Notes under the pieces: generated by a model
Seen by the model: only the letters and a program-made list of their open reading frames with translations
Database searches by the model: none
What the model was told of the DNA's origin: nothing
Program-made: the position numbers and the translations under genes
Assembly: GCF_003254665.1 (NCBI RefSeq)
Contig: NZ_QHGY01000001.1
Coordinates: 620,001 to 684,000 of the forward strand
DNA from: Billgrantia lactosivorans
GTDB taxonomy: Bacteria; Pseudomonadota; Gammaproteobacteria; Pseudomonadales; Halomonadaceae
DNA length: 64,000 nucleotides
Direction: 5' to 3'
Shown here: positions 39,823 through 47,795 of the stretch, in pieces
How the letters are laid out: each line of letters begins with the position of its first letter
How positions within the stretch are numbered: position 1 is the stretch's first letter

Positions 39823-39986
39823 GAAGTAGGCGCGTCGGTTACGACGCCAGGTTAGCCAGGTATCTATCCAACCTTCGGTGAGATATGGGTAAAGCGCAAG
39901 GCACCTCCCATCTGGCAGGCAGCGCCTCCCCCTTCCGTGACAACGCCAATGAAAGCTTAAGGCGACGATGCCCTCTCAAATGAACA

Positions 39987-40004
39987 GGGGCGCCGAAGCG
40001 CCCC
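39987..40004 (-). terminator. Terminator downstream of the VapA-like gene
   Basis: On the minus strand, GGGGCGC-ttcg-GCGCCCC, a very stable UUCG-capped 7-bp stem 34 bases past the stop codon, followed by a modestly T-rich sequence. Confidence 0.75.
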
Positions 40005-40037
40005 CGTATATAGCCAAGCTATTGACAATTTATCCGC

Positions 40038-40475
40038 TCAGCTCCAGCTACCCTTGCCTCCGCCGACGCCGGTGACGATGGAGACTGCCCCCGACTGGAA
40101 GTGGCCCAGCAGGTTGCTGTGGCTGTCGAAGAACAGGATGCTCAGGTAGACCGGCGTGGCCTGGAACTCGAAGCTCACGGTATCGCGGTAGAGCCGGTCG
40201 AGGTCATCGGTATAGACGTGCCCGAACAGGGCGCCACCGCCCGGTGAGGAGGCGCCGCCGGCATGGCCGTCGAAGGTCTTGCCATCGGTGATATTCACCT
40301 GGAACTTCAGGTAGAAGATCATGCTGGCTACGCTGCCATTGGCAGGATAGGCCTTCTGGGAGGCGGCCAGTGCCTGGGCGGCCTCGTCGATCTTCTCGGG
40401 CTCGAGCTTGCCATGCATGGCGACACGGAAGTCGTGGGCGATCAGCTGCTTGTCGATGGTTTGCGGAGCATTCAT
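40038..40475 (-). CDS. VapA-family protein (Rhodococcus equi virulence-associated protein homologue)
   Basis: 145 residues. The C-terminal 90 residues follow the Rhodococcus equi VapA core closely: KTFDGHAGG, PGGGALFGHVYTDDLDRLYR, DTVSFEF, VYLSILFFDS, LLGHFQSGAVS and the terminal GVGGGKGSW. VapA is a compact beta-barrel needed for intracellular survival of R. equi. Unlike VapA this copy has no signal peptide, so it is probably cytoplasmic or exported by another route. ATG 40475 has GAGG upstream; the frame is open to 40544. It is divergent from an FAD oxidoreductase. Role here is unknown; identification is from recalled family motifs. Confidence 0.82.
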   Translation of the reverse strand: MNAPQTIDKQLIAHDFRVAMHGKLEPEKIDEAAQALAASQKAYPANGSVASMIFYLKFQVNITDGKTFDGHAGGASSPGGGALFGHVYTDDLDRLYRDTVSFEFQATPVYLSILFFDSHSNLLGHFQSGAVSIVTGVGGGKGSWS

Positions 40476-40711
40476 CGGTCGATACCTCGTACGATCGTTC
40501 TGGAAATGGCGGTCGGAAACCGACCGGCTTACTGCACTAAGCATTCCAGTTCAGAACTCTCATACCGACCGCATCAGCTCAGTATCACCACGAACGCCGG
40601 TATCAGCGCTGCCAAGCGCAACGGATCACTTCGGTATCACCTCATCTGAGCCTCTTGGACGCAACACCCTCCTGGTGGATTCTTGTGAAAACAACGACGG
40701 GGGGCGCCACC

Positions 40712-42454
40712 ATGGACCATGCACCGCTACGGGTTGCCATCATCGGCGGCGGGGTTTCCGGCCTGTCGCTGGCCTACTATCTGCAAAAACTCGGCTGCCA
40801 GAAGCTGGGGCACGAGACGGCCCGGCAGATCGAGGTCACGATCTTCGAGCGCAAGGCCAGCCTGGGCGGCAACGCCGAGACGGTGTGGGTCGACCTGGGC
40901 GTGCGGCGGTACCCTGGCAAGCCCGAGACGCCCTATCGCCGCTGGGCCGACCTGGGCGTGAATGACGTCAACCTGGCGACCTACCACCGCCTGCGCACGA
41001 TACTCGGCGAGATCGGCGAGTTGGAGCGCATGAAGCCGCTGGAGAACACCGAGAGCTACTTCAGCCGCGACGGCAGCATCGCCCTGACCGACGACAAGGA
41101 GCTGTTCCGTGGCGTCAGCGACCCGGCCCGCGAGTTGTGCAAGGTCGATGGAGGCCGGCTGGCGCTGCTGATCCCCGTGGTTCACCAAAGTGCCATCGCC
41201 CTGGTGGAGAGTCACCGCGTTACGCCGCGCTATACGGTGGACGACTTCTTCGACGCCTGCGCTGCCGCCCCCGCCGACATGCTGGCCGCGGCGGCGGAGC
41301 GTTTGAGCGTCACCATCGACTGGCAGGATCCGGAGCTACCGGCGCGGCTGGAGCGCATCCGCCGCACCATCTATTACCCGCGCATCTCGGCCATGTACTT
41401 CGCCGACGATCGCGGCCCGGGCGGCATGCCGCTCCAGGCCCCCTTCGAGTACTACCGTATCCAGGAGGGCGGCTCGCCGCCGGACCGCCGCTATTTCGAG
41501 CACGGCGCCCAGCACTGGCTGGAAGCGCTGGCCGCGCACATCGTCAACCCCAATACGCCGGGCCCCCGCGTTCAGATCCTGCGCGGCATCGAGGTGGAAG
41601 CCAGCCTCTCGCCCCAGGGTGTGACACTGACGGAGCGAGCCCCCGGCGAACGCCGCTGGAAAGCCGACCTGCTGTTCATGGCCACCCACGCCGAAGACGC
41701 CCTGCCGCTGCTGACCTTCGGCGACGGCCTGAGCGACACCCAGCGGGAGCTGCGGCATATCCTCGGCAAGGTGCGCTACACCCGCAGCTTCGGCGTCTGC
41801 CACACCGCCGCCGCTCGCCTGCCGCCCGATCGCAACCTGTGGCGCACCTACAACATCGAGGTGCGCAACCCCGAGGACACCTTCTTCCCCTACCGCATCG
41901 ACTACGTGGCCAATCGCCACCAGAACGATGCGGAGAACCCCGCCTACAACCAGGCGGGCCTGCCGCAGTACTTCGTCTCCCTGGTGGACGACCTCAACCG
42001 GATTCCCCGCAGCGAGATGCTCGAGCGGCAGTCCCCTCCCCTGGACGAGCCCGTACCGATAACCGCCGCTCCCGGCGAGGGCGGCTATCGCGACCGGCTG
42101 CCGCCGCTGGACAGCGCCCTGGAATCCAAGGCCTGGACCCTGTTCAAGCACAACGTGCTGGATGCCAATTGCCTGGAGGCGCAGGCGGAGATCGAGCGCT
42201 ACAACCAGGCCACCGCCCGACGGAGCGCCGAGGGCCAGGAGGGTTGCCCGCTGCTGTTCGCCGGCGGCTGGACCCGCGGTGCCGGCCTGCAGGAGCAGTG
42301 CCTGGAGCAATCGGCGCATCTCGTCGAGCTGCTGCTGGGCACGGCAGAGCGCCGGGATGACAAAGTCCTGCGGCTAGTGCCGACTGGCAGCCAGGCGGGG
42401 CAGCGTCATCCGCATGCCGGCGGCTTCGCCTCGGTGCCAGCACCCAGACGCTGA
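40712..42454 (+). CDS. FAD-dependent amine-oxidase-like oxidoreductase
   Basis: 580-residue flavoprotein with N-terminal FAD site VAIIGGGVSGLSLAYYLQK and the linked TIFERKASLGGNAETVWVD. A late LLFAGGWTRGAGLQEQCLEQ segment is the FAD-binding C-terminal motif of flavin amine oxidases and desaturases. ATG 40712 follows GGGG and starts the Rossmann fold; the frame is open from 40655. The last 24 residues are encoded by DNA that is nearly identical to the (opposite-strand) 3' end of the regulator gene at 43983, so this C-terminus may be an artefact of the duplication. Substrate unknown. Divergent from the VapA-like gene. Confidence 0.8.
   Translation: MDHAPLRVAIIGGGVSGLSLAYYLQKLGCQKLGHETARQIEVTIFERKASLGGNAETVWVDLGVRRYPGKPETPYRRWADLGVNDVNLATYHRLRTILGEIGELERMKPLENTESYFSRDGSIALTDDKELFRGVSDPARELCKVDGGRLALLIPVVHQSAIALVESHRVTPRYTVDDFFDACAAAPADMLAAAAERLSVTIDWQDPELPARLERIRRTIYYPRISAMYFADDRGPGGMPLQAPFEYYRIQEGGSPPDRRYFEHGAQHWLEALAAHIVNPNTPGPRVQILRGIEVEASLSPQGVTLTERAPGERRWKADLLFMATHAEDALPLLTFGDGLSDTQRELRHILGKVRYTRSFGVCHTAAARLPPDRNLWRTYNIEVRNPEDTFFPYRIDYVANRHQNDAENPAYNQAGLPQYFVSLVDDLNRIPRSEMLERQSPPLDEPVPITAAPGEGGYRDRLPPLDSALESKAWTLFKHNVLDANCLEAQAEIERYNQATARRSAEGQEGCPLLFAGGWTRGAGLQEQCLEQSAHLVELLLGTAERRDDKVLRLVPTGSQAGQRHPHAGGFASVPAPRR
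42372..42443. repeat. 72-bp direct repeat, copy 1
   Basis: Matches 43981-44052 with five mismatches by eye (about 93% identity). In this copy the minus strand also reads as a regulator 3' end (MTLPRLAASRH then stop, in the equivalent frame). It marks the left edge of the 1.5-kb module 42444-43980. Confidence 0.85.
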
Positions 42455-42459
42455 TATAA

Positions 42460-42646
42460 GGCCTGGGCGACGACACCGACATTGATTTCGGCAAGCCCGC
42501 CGAGAGCGGCACCTGGATCCCCAAGCCATCTGCCGTCCAAATCTCTCAAAGATTGCCTAGTGCTGGCCGCGAAGTAAGCAAACAGCAGAAACGAAATCCC
42601 TGGGTCAGATGACTGGCCCAGAGGCTTTGTGTCAGGTGATTACCGT
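42460..42646 (+). pseudogene. Second decayed copy of the liuE 3' end plus terminator
   Basis: One frame reads GLGDDTDIDFGKPAESGTWI, against [20 protein letters not shown] in liuE; further on, VLAAK and a stop match VALAAK-stop (stop at 42575-42577). The downstream hairpin CCCTGGGTCAG / CTGGCCCAGAGG is a mutated liu terminator, and GTCAGGTGATTACCGT beyond it matches GTCAGGTGAGTACCGT after the intact terminator. Same orientation as liuE. No functional gene. Confidence 0.82.
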
Positions 42647-42665
42647 TACTGCACAGCCTATAGCG

Positions 42666-43040
42666 CTATTCTTCAAAACTTCGCCCCTTCTCTTCATCAA
42701 GTAGATCCTTCGACAATTGCTCAGAAATTTTTTTCATACCACGCTCAACCTGAGGACTTAAAGCTGTTCCTGAATGGTAAACCGGCACAACTTCACCCAG
42801 CTTCGAGTACTCCGGGTGAGCCTGAAGAATCTTTAAGTATCCATAAAATTTATCGGCGCTTGTTGACTCTCGCTGAAACTCCTTCTTAATCCTCTCGGCC
42901 AACCTTGCTATCCCTTCAAGGTCGTCATCGTCATTTCGAGCGACATAGACCACCTCAGCCAGGCGCGGTGTGGACCATCCAAGCTGCCTCATCGCCTTTC
43001 TTAGCTCATCCCTAGCACCCATTTTCTCAAATGTCCCCAT
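42666..43040 (-). CDS. Small putative DNA-binding regulator
   Basis: 124 residues, not assigned to a family. The N-terminal part (RDELRKAMRQLGWSTPRLAE) is compatible with a helix-turn-helix, and the C-terminal half is charged and helical (VERGMKKISEQLSKDLLDEE). The start at 43040 has AGGGG upstream; ATG 43022 is an alternative. Its first codons lie within a cluster of TTGTCCCC half-sites shared with the divergent gene at 43111, which is what an autoregulated repressor would show. Function inferred from this context only. Confidence 0.55.
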   Translation of the reverse strand: MGTFEKMGARDELRKAMRQLGWSTPRLAEVVYVARNDDDDLEGIARLAERIKKEFQRESTSADKFYGYLKILQAHPEYSKLGEVVPVYHSGTALSPQVERGMKKISEQLSKDLLDEEKGRSFEE

Positions 43041-43088
43041 TTGTCCCCTTGGATGTCTCTAGTATGGTCCTTGTCCCAGCGGGGACAA
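43031..43088. promoter_or_regulatory. Cluster of TTGTCCCC operator-like sites
   Basis: Half-sites ATGTCCCC (43031-43038) and TTGTCCCC (43041-43048) plus a dyad TTGTCCC-agcg-GGGACAA (43071-43088) lie between the divergent genes at 42666 and 43111. Repeated sites covering both promoters suggest a repressor operator. Confidence 0.65.
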
Positions 43089-43110
43089 CCAACCACACAA
43101 GGAGTACGTT

Positions 43111-43308
43111 ATGTCTAAGTCTATGACCAAAGCCGCTGCTTCCAGAATTCAGTCAGCCACCGCAAAGCAGCATGGTGGTGCGGTACCCAAGGGTTCGTTT
43201 GCAGCGCGTGCACAAAGCACTGCCTCAAAGACTACCCCACCCAATGGCCCCAGCAAAACCGGTGAACCCTCTGGCAAAGGAAGGGGAAACAACCCACCTA
43301 AGCGTTAA
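43111..43308 (+). CDS. Small basic SMP-like protein
   Basis: 65 residues, rich in Ala, Ser, Thr, Lys and Pro and predicted disordered after residue 35. The first half, KAAASRIQSATAKQHGGAVP followed by KGSFAARAQS, resembles the seed-maturation-protein (SMP) repeat seen in small bacterial proteins; the function of those is unknown. The ribosome site AAGGAG is good. It is divergent from a putative repressor and followed by its own terminator, so it forms a compact two-gene unit. Confidence 0.7.
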   Translation: MSKSMTKAAASRIQSATAKQHGGAVPKGSFAARAQSTASKTTPPNGPSKTGEPSGKGRGNNPPKR

Positions 43309-43314
43309 TACCCT

Positions 43315-43334
43315 GAGGCCGCGAAAGCGGCCTC
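43315..43334 (+). terminator. Terminator of the SMP-like gene
   Basis: GAGGCCGC-gaaa-GCGGCCTC, perfect 8-bp stem with a GNRA-type loop, seven bases after the stop codon. It also separates this gene from the convergent gene at 43336. Confidence 0.8.
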
Positions 43335-43335
43335 T

Positions 43336-43743
43336 TCACCTGCAACTTGCAATATTGGTTCTCATAGCTTTAAGAAAGCCATCCGGGTCTTTACTCATTG
43401 ACGAAACACTTATCTCAGCAGTGGTTTCCCCTACCGCGCACAGGCAGATTTCTTGCTTCCTAGCGTAGCTCTCCCGAGCCAAAGGCAGGGCACTAGAATT
43501 GACGCAAGAGTCAACCAATTGATATTCTGCCCGTAATGGATATCGGTCTGAGGAGGAAACATAACCCTCCGCCTTGTAGCCTCCGAACGCACCGATAAAC
43601 AATGCGGTAGTAGCGGAGATCAGAGGCTTCTTGTACTTTCTATAGGTATGGCCTAAAAAGCTTGATTCGCACTCGTCACAGACTATATTTTCAGCGCACT
43701 TGATTTCCTTATCCTTGGAACAGCTCGGACATTCAACGATCAT
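43336..43743 (-). CDS. Small zinc-ribbon membrane protein, unknown function
   Basis: 135 residues. CPSCSKD and CDECESSF form a four-cysteine zinc ribbon at residues 5-30. A single hydrophobic segment follows (LISATTALFIGAFGGYKAEG), then a likely extracytoplasmic domain with several cysteines (DSCVNSS, ICLCAVG, IASC). ATG 43743 has GGGG upstream; the frame is open to 43779. It is part of the module between the 72-bp repeats, and lower GC than the flanks suggests foreign origin. Confidence 0.65.
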   Translation of the reverse strand: MIVECPSCSKDKEIKCAENIVCDECESSFLGHTYRKYKKPLISATTALFIGAFGGYKAEGYVSSSDRYPLRAEYQLVDSCVNSSALPLARESYARKQEICLCAVGETTAEISVSSMSKDPDGFLKAMRTNIASCR

Positions 43744-43846
43744 TCCCCGCCCCTTTATAGTTTTTAGATGACTGACCACTAGCTAGTATCAAAGGAAGTG
43801 GCAGACTATCATGTCGAAGAAGGACTTATCCAAGTTAGTAACAGCA

Positions 43847-44052
43847 CCAACCGCAACAAATTACTTCGGCATCACCAAATCCCCCCTTGGTAGCATCTCG
43901 ATCCTTGGATCATGTTGCCTAGGAGCTTCATCATGGACCACGTACCACGAAGAAAGAGCGTCGGATCGATGGTCCCACGCGGTTAGCGCCGACTGGCAGC
44001 AAGGCGGGGCAGCGTCATCCGCACGCCGGCGGCTTCGCCTCGGTGCCAACAC
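43847..44052. pseudogene. Residual fragment of a second oxidoreductase copy and 72-bp repeat copy 2
   Basis: 43847-43877 resembles 40612-40642 (both with CTTCGG(T/C)ATCACC), and 43933 onward (ATGGACCACGTACC) resembles the first codons of the FAD oxidoreductase at 40712 (ATGGACCATGCACC). After about 45 bases it runs into 43981-44052, which is the 72-bp repeat corresponding to that gene's last codons. It reads as the two ends of an oxidoreductase gene with the middle deleted. The 72-bp part is certain; the 5' similarity is weaker. Confidence 0.5.
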
Positions 44053-47000
44053 GCTCGTAAGGCTTCCAGGGCGTGTGCCTTACCGCCCTTCTCGCCCTCC
44101 GCTTGGCCGTTCTCCAGCCAATCGGCATGGGCTTCGATCAGGGCGCAATGGTGCTCACCCCAGGCACAGGGCTCCGCCCCCATCAGTTGGGTCAGGCGCC
44201 GGGCATAGTGGCGGGCCGCCTCGGGGCGCCCGTCGAGCAGGCTGACTTCTGCCGCGGCGATCAGAAAACGATAACCGTTGTGCCCCACACAGCCGGCATC
44301 CAGCAGCGCTTCGCCCTGTTGTAGCGTCGCCAGGCGGGCTTCCGGCTCCTCTTCCAGCAACGCCCGGGTGCCCAATACCCAGGGGCCGATAAAGGCCTTC
44401 AGGCCGTGCTGTTCGACCAGTTGCCAGGCACGCTCGATGCTGGCCCGCGCCTCGGCCAGCCGCCCGGTGATCAGCTCGACCCGGGCGCAACTCTCCAGCA
44501 GGAATGCCTCGAAGCGACCGGAGCCCAGGCCACGCGCCACCGTCAGCGCCTGCTCGATCTGCTCGTCCGCCGCATAAGGCTCGCCCTGGGAGAGCAGAAT
44601 CCACCCTGCCGTGAGCCGCGCCACCACCTCGGCACGCCGGTTGCCGACCCGCTTGCCCAGCTTGGCGGCATCGAAACAGTCGGCCAGCGCCGCTTCGGTC
44701 TGGTTGGCGTAGATACGGGCGGTACCCAGCATGAAGAGGTTGGAGGCCTCCAGGTCGGCGTGGCCATGGGTTCGGCACAGCGTGACGCAGTGATCGAACA
44801 GCTCGAGGGTGCTGAGCATCTGCCCCTCGGCATAGTGGGCATCGCCCAGCCCGCTCAGGGCCTGGATCTCGGTGCGCACGTCGCCGCCACGGCGGGCCTG
44901 CTCCAGGGCGCGGGTGTGATAGGCGCGGCTGGTGGCAAAGTCGCCCCGGGGGAAATAGAGATTGCCCTTGAGATAGAGCGCCTCGGCCAGGGGCAAAGGG
45001 TCCTCCAGCGCCTCGGCCAGGGGCAGCAGGCCGTCGAGTATCGCCTCCTCCGCCGCCAGTGCATCGAGCATGTTCAGCACCCGGGCCAGCCACAGGTCGG
45101 CGCTGATGCGCTGACACTCCTCCCGGGCGAACGCACGCGCCGCCTCGAAGTGCTCCCGCGCCGCCTGGACCTGACCGGTGGCCATCGCCACCTGGCCCTG
45201 CAGCAGCATCAGGTGGTACTCATCCTTCGGCGCATAGTCGATGGCGCGGCAATCCCGCAGCAGCGCCATGGCCTCCTCGTGCCGATAGCGGGCCATTTCC
45301 GCCGCCACCGCCTGCAGGAAGGCATTCGGCGCCTCCAGCGAGCGCGCGCGGTGCAGGTGGCGCGCCCGCAAGCCCGGTTCCGCCTCGCCGTAGAGCGCGG
45401 CCAGGCGCAAATGCAGGCGGTCGCGCTGGATCTTGGGAATCCCCTCGTAGATGCCTTGCAGGATCAGGTCGTGCACGAAGCGGTAGCTGTCCTCTTCCAG
45501 CGGGCGCACCAGGCTGTAGCGCTGAGGAAGCTCGGGCTGATAATCGGCCTGCCCCAGCACCTCCTGCAGCGAGGCCAGGGAGAAGCGCTGCCCCATCACC
45601 GCGGCGATGCACATGGCCCGACGATCCAGATCGGTGAGCTGATCCAGCTTGCTCTGTACCAGATTGGCGAGGCTGGCCGGCAGGCTGCGATGAGGATGGA
45701 ACAGCAGCAGTTGGGTCAGGAACAGCGGGTTGCCCTGGGCCTGGGTCACGCAGCGGGCGGCGTGCTCGGCGGGCACCGTGGCGAAGCTGGCCACCAGGGC
45801 CTCGGCCTCCTGGGGGCGCAGCGGCGGCAGCTCGATCAGAGTGAGCGGCAGCTCCGGCAGCTGCGGGCGCAGGCGGGTCTCCAGCGGGTCCTGCTCCAGG
45901 CGCGAGGTGAACAGCCAGATCACCGGCGCTTCCTGGGTACCCTGCAGCAGCCCGGTGAGCGTGGCCAGCAGCGCCTCGTCGGCCCAGTGCAGGTCCTCCA
46001 CCACCACCAGCTGCGGGCGATGAATGGAGCGCGCCAGGAGCAGATCGCGCAGTGCCAGCACCAAGCGCTGGCTGCGGGTCGCGGGAGTCATGGCGGCATA
46101 GAGCGACTGCGCCTGCTCCGGCTGAGGCAAGCCCAGCAGCGGACGCAGCAGCATGGCGTGATCCATGGGCAGGCGCAGCGCCGAGAGACGGGCCGGTAGG
46201 AGAGCCTCGTCCAGAATTTCCGCTTTCGCCTCGGCGGACGCTTTCAACAGCGAGCGCGTGAGCTGCATCAGCGGCCCTTCATCGGCGCGAGTACCGAAAT
46301 CCAGCACCTCGGCCTGGTGATGATCGGCATGGGCCGCAGCCATCTCGGCAAACTCGGCGCTCAGGCGCGTCTTGCCGATACCCGCCACACCGCGGATATA
46401 GATCAAATGACCGGCCTGGTAAGCCTGGGTGCTCTCCAGGATGGCTTGCAGCTGGCCCAACTGCACCCGGCGCCCCACCAGTTCGAAGCGAGCGTCATGA
46501 GCCTCGTCCCGGGGTTGGCGATAGCGCAGCCACTCGCCACCTTCGTCATCGAAAACGAAGCGCTCCGCCAGCTGCACCGCTACGCCACGCTCGACCCACA
46601 CGCCGCTCTGCCCACCCGACATGGAAAGCGGCGCAGCCGTAGGCCAATGGCCGGCCTGAAGATACACGCCGCGGGCCACCCCCTGCTCCACCAGGGTAGC
46701 GGCACACAACAGGCCGCGCTGGGCATCGCTGCGGTAAGCCCGAGGCAGGCCGAATAGTGCCGTGCCTCCTTCCTCCAGGCTGCCGCCGAAATGCTGCACC
46801 CAGCTCGCCAGCGCCGAGGGATCGGCCGCCACGGCGTGCAGCTGGATCAGTACGCGGGCGCTCTCCATCTCCTCGATATCGGAAGCGACAACGGCAGCCT
46901 CCTCGGCCTCCGCCGACAACGCCTCGACCTCGACCTCATAGATCTCGGCCAGGTGGCGCGCGGTACGATACAGCACCGCCTTGCCACTCTCCGCCCGCTT

Positions 47001-47138
47001 GATGGAAGCGATGGAGACGCACAAACGCCGATCAAAACAATACTCGGCCAGCGCCTCCTGACTCAGGCCCAGCCGCTTGCGATGCTGCTTCAAGCGCTCA
47101 CGATCCAGCCGCAAGCGCCCGTCTTGGGGGATGAACAC
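43983..47138 (-). CDS. XRE-HTH / ATPase / TPR multidomain regulator
   Basis: 1051 residues. An XRE-type helix-turn-helix lies at 12-75 (LKQHRKRLGLSQEALAEYCF). Residues 90-215 have a degenerate cyclase-like look. A STAND/AAA-type ATPase has Walker A RGVAGIGKTRL (about 249) and Walker B-like LVVVEDLHWADE (about 375). TPR-like helices fill 560-1030. Such proteins act as ligand-gated transcriptional activators. The last codons are in the 72-bp repeat also found at the end of the FAD oxidoreductase, so the two genes were probably once convergent neighbours, and a regulatory link between them is plausible. Confidence 0.85.
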   Translation of the reverse strand: MFIPQDGRLRLDRERLKQHRKRLGLSQEALAEYCFDRRLCVSIASIKRAESGKAVLYRTARHLAEIYEVEVEALSAEAEEAAVVASDIEEMESARVLIQLHAVAADPSALASWVQHFGGSLEEGGTALFGLPRAYRSDAQRGLLCAATLVEQGVARGVYLQAGHWPTAAPLSMSGGQSGVWVERGVAVQLAERFVFDDEGGEWLRYRQPRDEAHDARFELVGRRVQLGQLQAILESTQAYQAGHLIYIRGVAGIGKTRLSAEFAEMAAAHADHHQAEVLDFGTRADEGPLMQLTRSLLKASAEAKAEILDEALLPARLSALRLPMDHAMLLRPLLGLPQPEQAQSLYAAMTPATRSQRLVLALRDLLLARSIHRPQLVVVEDLHWADEALLATLTGLLQGTQEAPVIWLFTSRLEQDPLETRLRPQLPELPLTLIELPPLRPQEAEALVASFATVPAEHAARCVTQAQGNPLFLTQLLLFHPHRSLPASLANLVQSKLDQLTDLDRRAMCIAAVMGQRFSLASLQEVLGQADYQPELPQRYSLVRPLEEDSYRFVHDLILQGIYEGIPKIQRDRLHLRLAALYGEAEPGLRARHLHRARSLEAPNAFLQAVAAEMARYRHEEAMALLRDCRAIDYAPKDEYHLMLLQGQVAMATGQVQAAREHFEAARAFAREECQRISADLWLARVLNMLDALAAEEAILDGLLPLAEALEDPLPLAEALYLKGNLYFPRGDFATSRAYHTRALEQARRGGDVRTEIQALSGLGDAHYAEGQMLSTLELFDHCVTLCRTHGHADLEASNLFMLGTARIYANQTEAALADCFDAAKLGKRVGNRRAEVVARLTAGWILLSQGEPYAADEQIEQALTVARGLGSGRFEAFLLESCARVELITGRLAEARASIERAWQLVEQHGLKAFIGPWVLGTRALLEEEPEARLATLQQGEALLDAGCVGHNGYRFLIAAAEVSLLDGRPEAARHYARRLTQLMGAEPCAWGEHHCALIEAHADWLENGQAEGEKGGKAHALEALRACWHRGEAAGVRMTLPRLAASRR

Positions 47139-47207
47139 TGTTAAATGTTTTTCCTGCGTTTATGGGGAATATAAGAGGGGTTGGTTGATTAATGCCGTGG
47201 TAATGGG

Positions 47208-47257
47208 CGTCAACGGAGCAACGCGTAGTTGGCGTCCTGTTGACCACCTGGTTAAAT
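47208..47257 (-). other. attC-like site of the HNH cassette (degenerate)
   Basis: Minus strand begins ATTTAAC (good R'' core, directly after the gene stop) and contains nested inverted repeats (GTCAAC...GTTGAC; CAACGCGTAGTTG), but the distal core is GTTGACG, not a perfect GTTRRRY. Probably the worn last site of the array. Confidence 0.5.
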
Positions 47258-47710
47258 TCAGTTGGTGGCGTCGAGACGAGTATGCCAGACCTCAAGAATA
47301 GCAGGACCAATAATTCTCATTTCCTGCACAGTCAACGCATTACCTTTCGCCATATTGCAGACGAAGCAGGACAAGGCAAGATTTCCTAGGGCGTAGCCTT
47401 TCTTCGGTTCGACGCAATCTATGTCCCAAGACACGAAATAGCCCTTACCTTTTTTCAGCTTCAGCTCTTTAAGCTCTGAATATGTCAGGCCGCAATATGC
47501 ACATTCATCACTCTGATCGGTATACCAAGAGACGAACTCGTTTTTTCCAATGTGAAGTCGCTGCTTAGCACCCTTTTGTTTGTCCGCGAAACGAGCTTTC
47601 GCCCGTTTTTCCATATCTTCGTATTGACACCAAACACAATCAGCACGGCCCTTCCGGAATGCGTCTTCTGGCGTCAAATCTCCACATGATCGACATTCTC
47701 GGACTTGCAT
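47258..47710 (-). CDS. HNH endonuclease family protein
   Basis: 150 residues with four CxxC pairs (CRSC, CVWC, CAYC, CFVC), as in zinc-structured HNH nucleases. The stretch WDIDCVEPKKGY followed by NLALSCFVCNMAKG is the HNH-like ending with the usual Asn and Lys. ATG 47710 has GGGAG upstream; an in-frame TTG at 47722 is less likely. It is the last cassette of the array. It could be a defence or mobile-element nuclease; no partner is fused. Confidence 0.75.
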   Translation of the reverse strand: MQVRECRSCGDLTPEDAFRKGRADCVWCQYEDMEKRAKARFADKQKGAKQRLHIGKNEFVSWYTDQSDECAYCGLTYSELKELKLKKGKGYFVSWDIDCVEPKKGYALGNLALSCFVCNMAKGNALTVQEMRIIGPAILEVWHTRLDATN

Positions 47711-47723
47711 TTCTACTCCCAAA

Positions 47724-47795
47724 ATTTAACGCTTTGCTCACCAGAAGTTTGGGAGCGCAGCGAGTAATTTTTCCGCGTGCAGCAATTTGTTAGGC
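47724..47795 (-). other. attC site, 72 bp
   Basis: Core sites GCCTAAC and GTTAAAT on the minus strand enclose an imperfect palindrome. It overlaps the last bases of the gene at 47790 and leads straight to the ribosome site of the HNH gene. Confidence 0.78.

Noticed and set aside
43811..44245. Plus-strand 144-codon frame overlapping the regulator 3' end
   Set aside because: It spans the decayed oxidoreductase fragment and the antisense of the regulator; no ribosome site and no coherent domain.
44406..46199. Plus-strand 597-codon frame opposite the XRE/ATPase regulator
   Set aside because: Antisense translation rich in Arg, Gln and His; the minus strand has HTH, Walker motifs and TPRs.
47140..47257. 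GTTAAAT at 47140 and 47251 as target-site duplication of an inserted element
   Set aside because: A 7-bp match 111 bases apart is weak, and the right copy is better explained as the attC core after the HNH gene.
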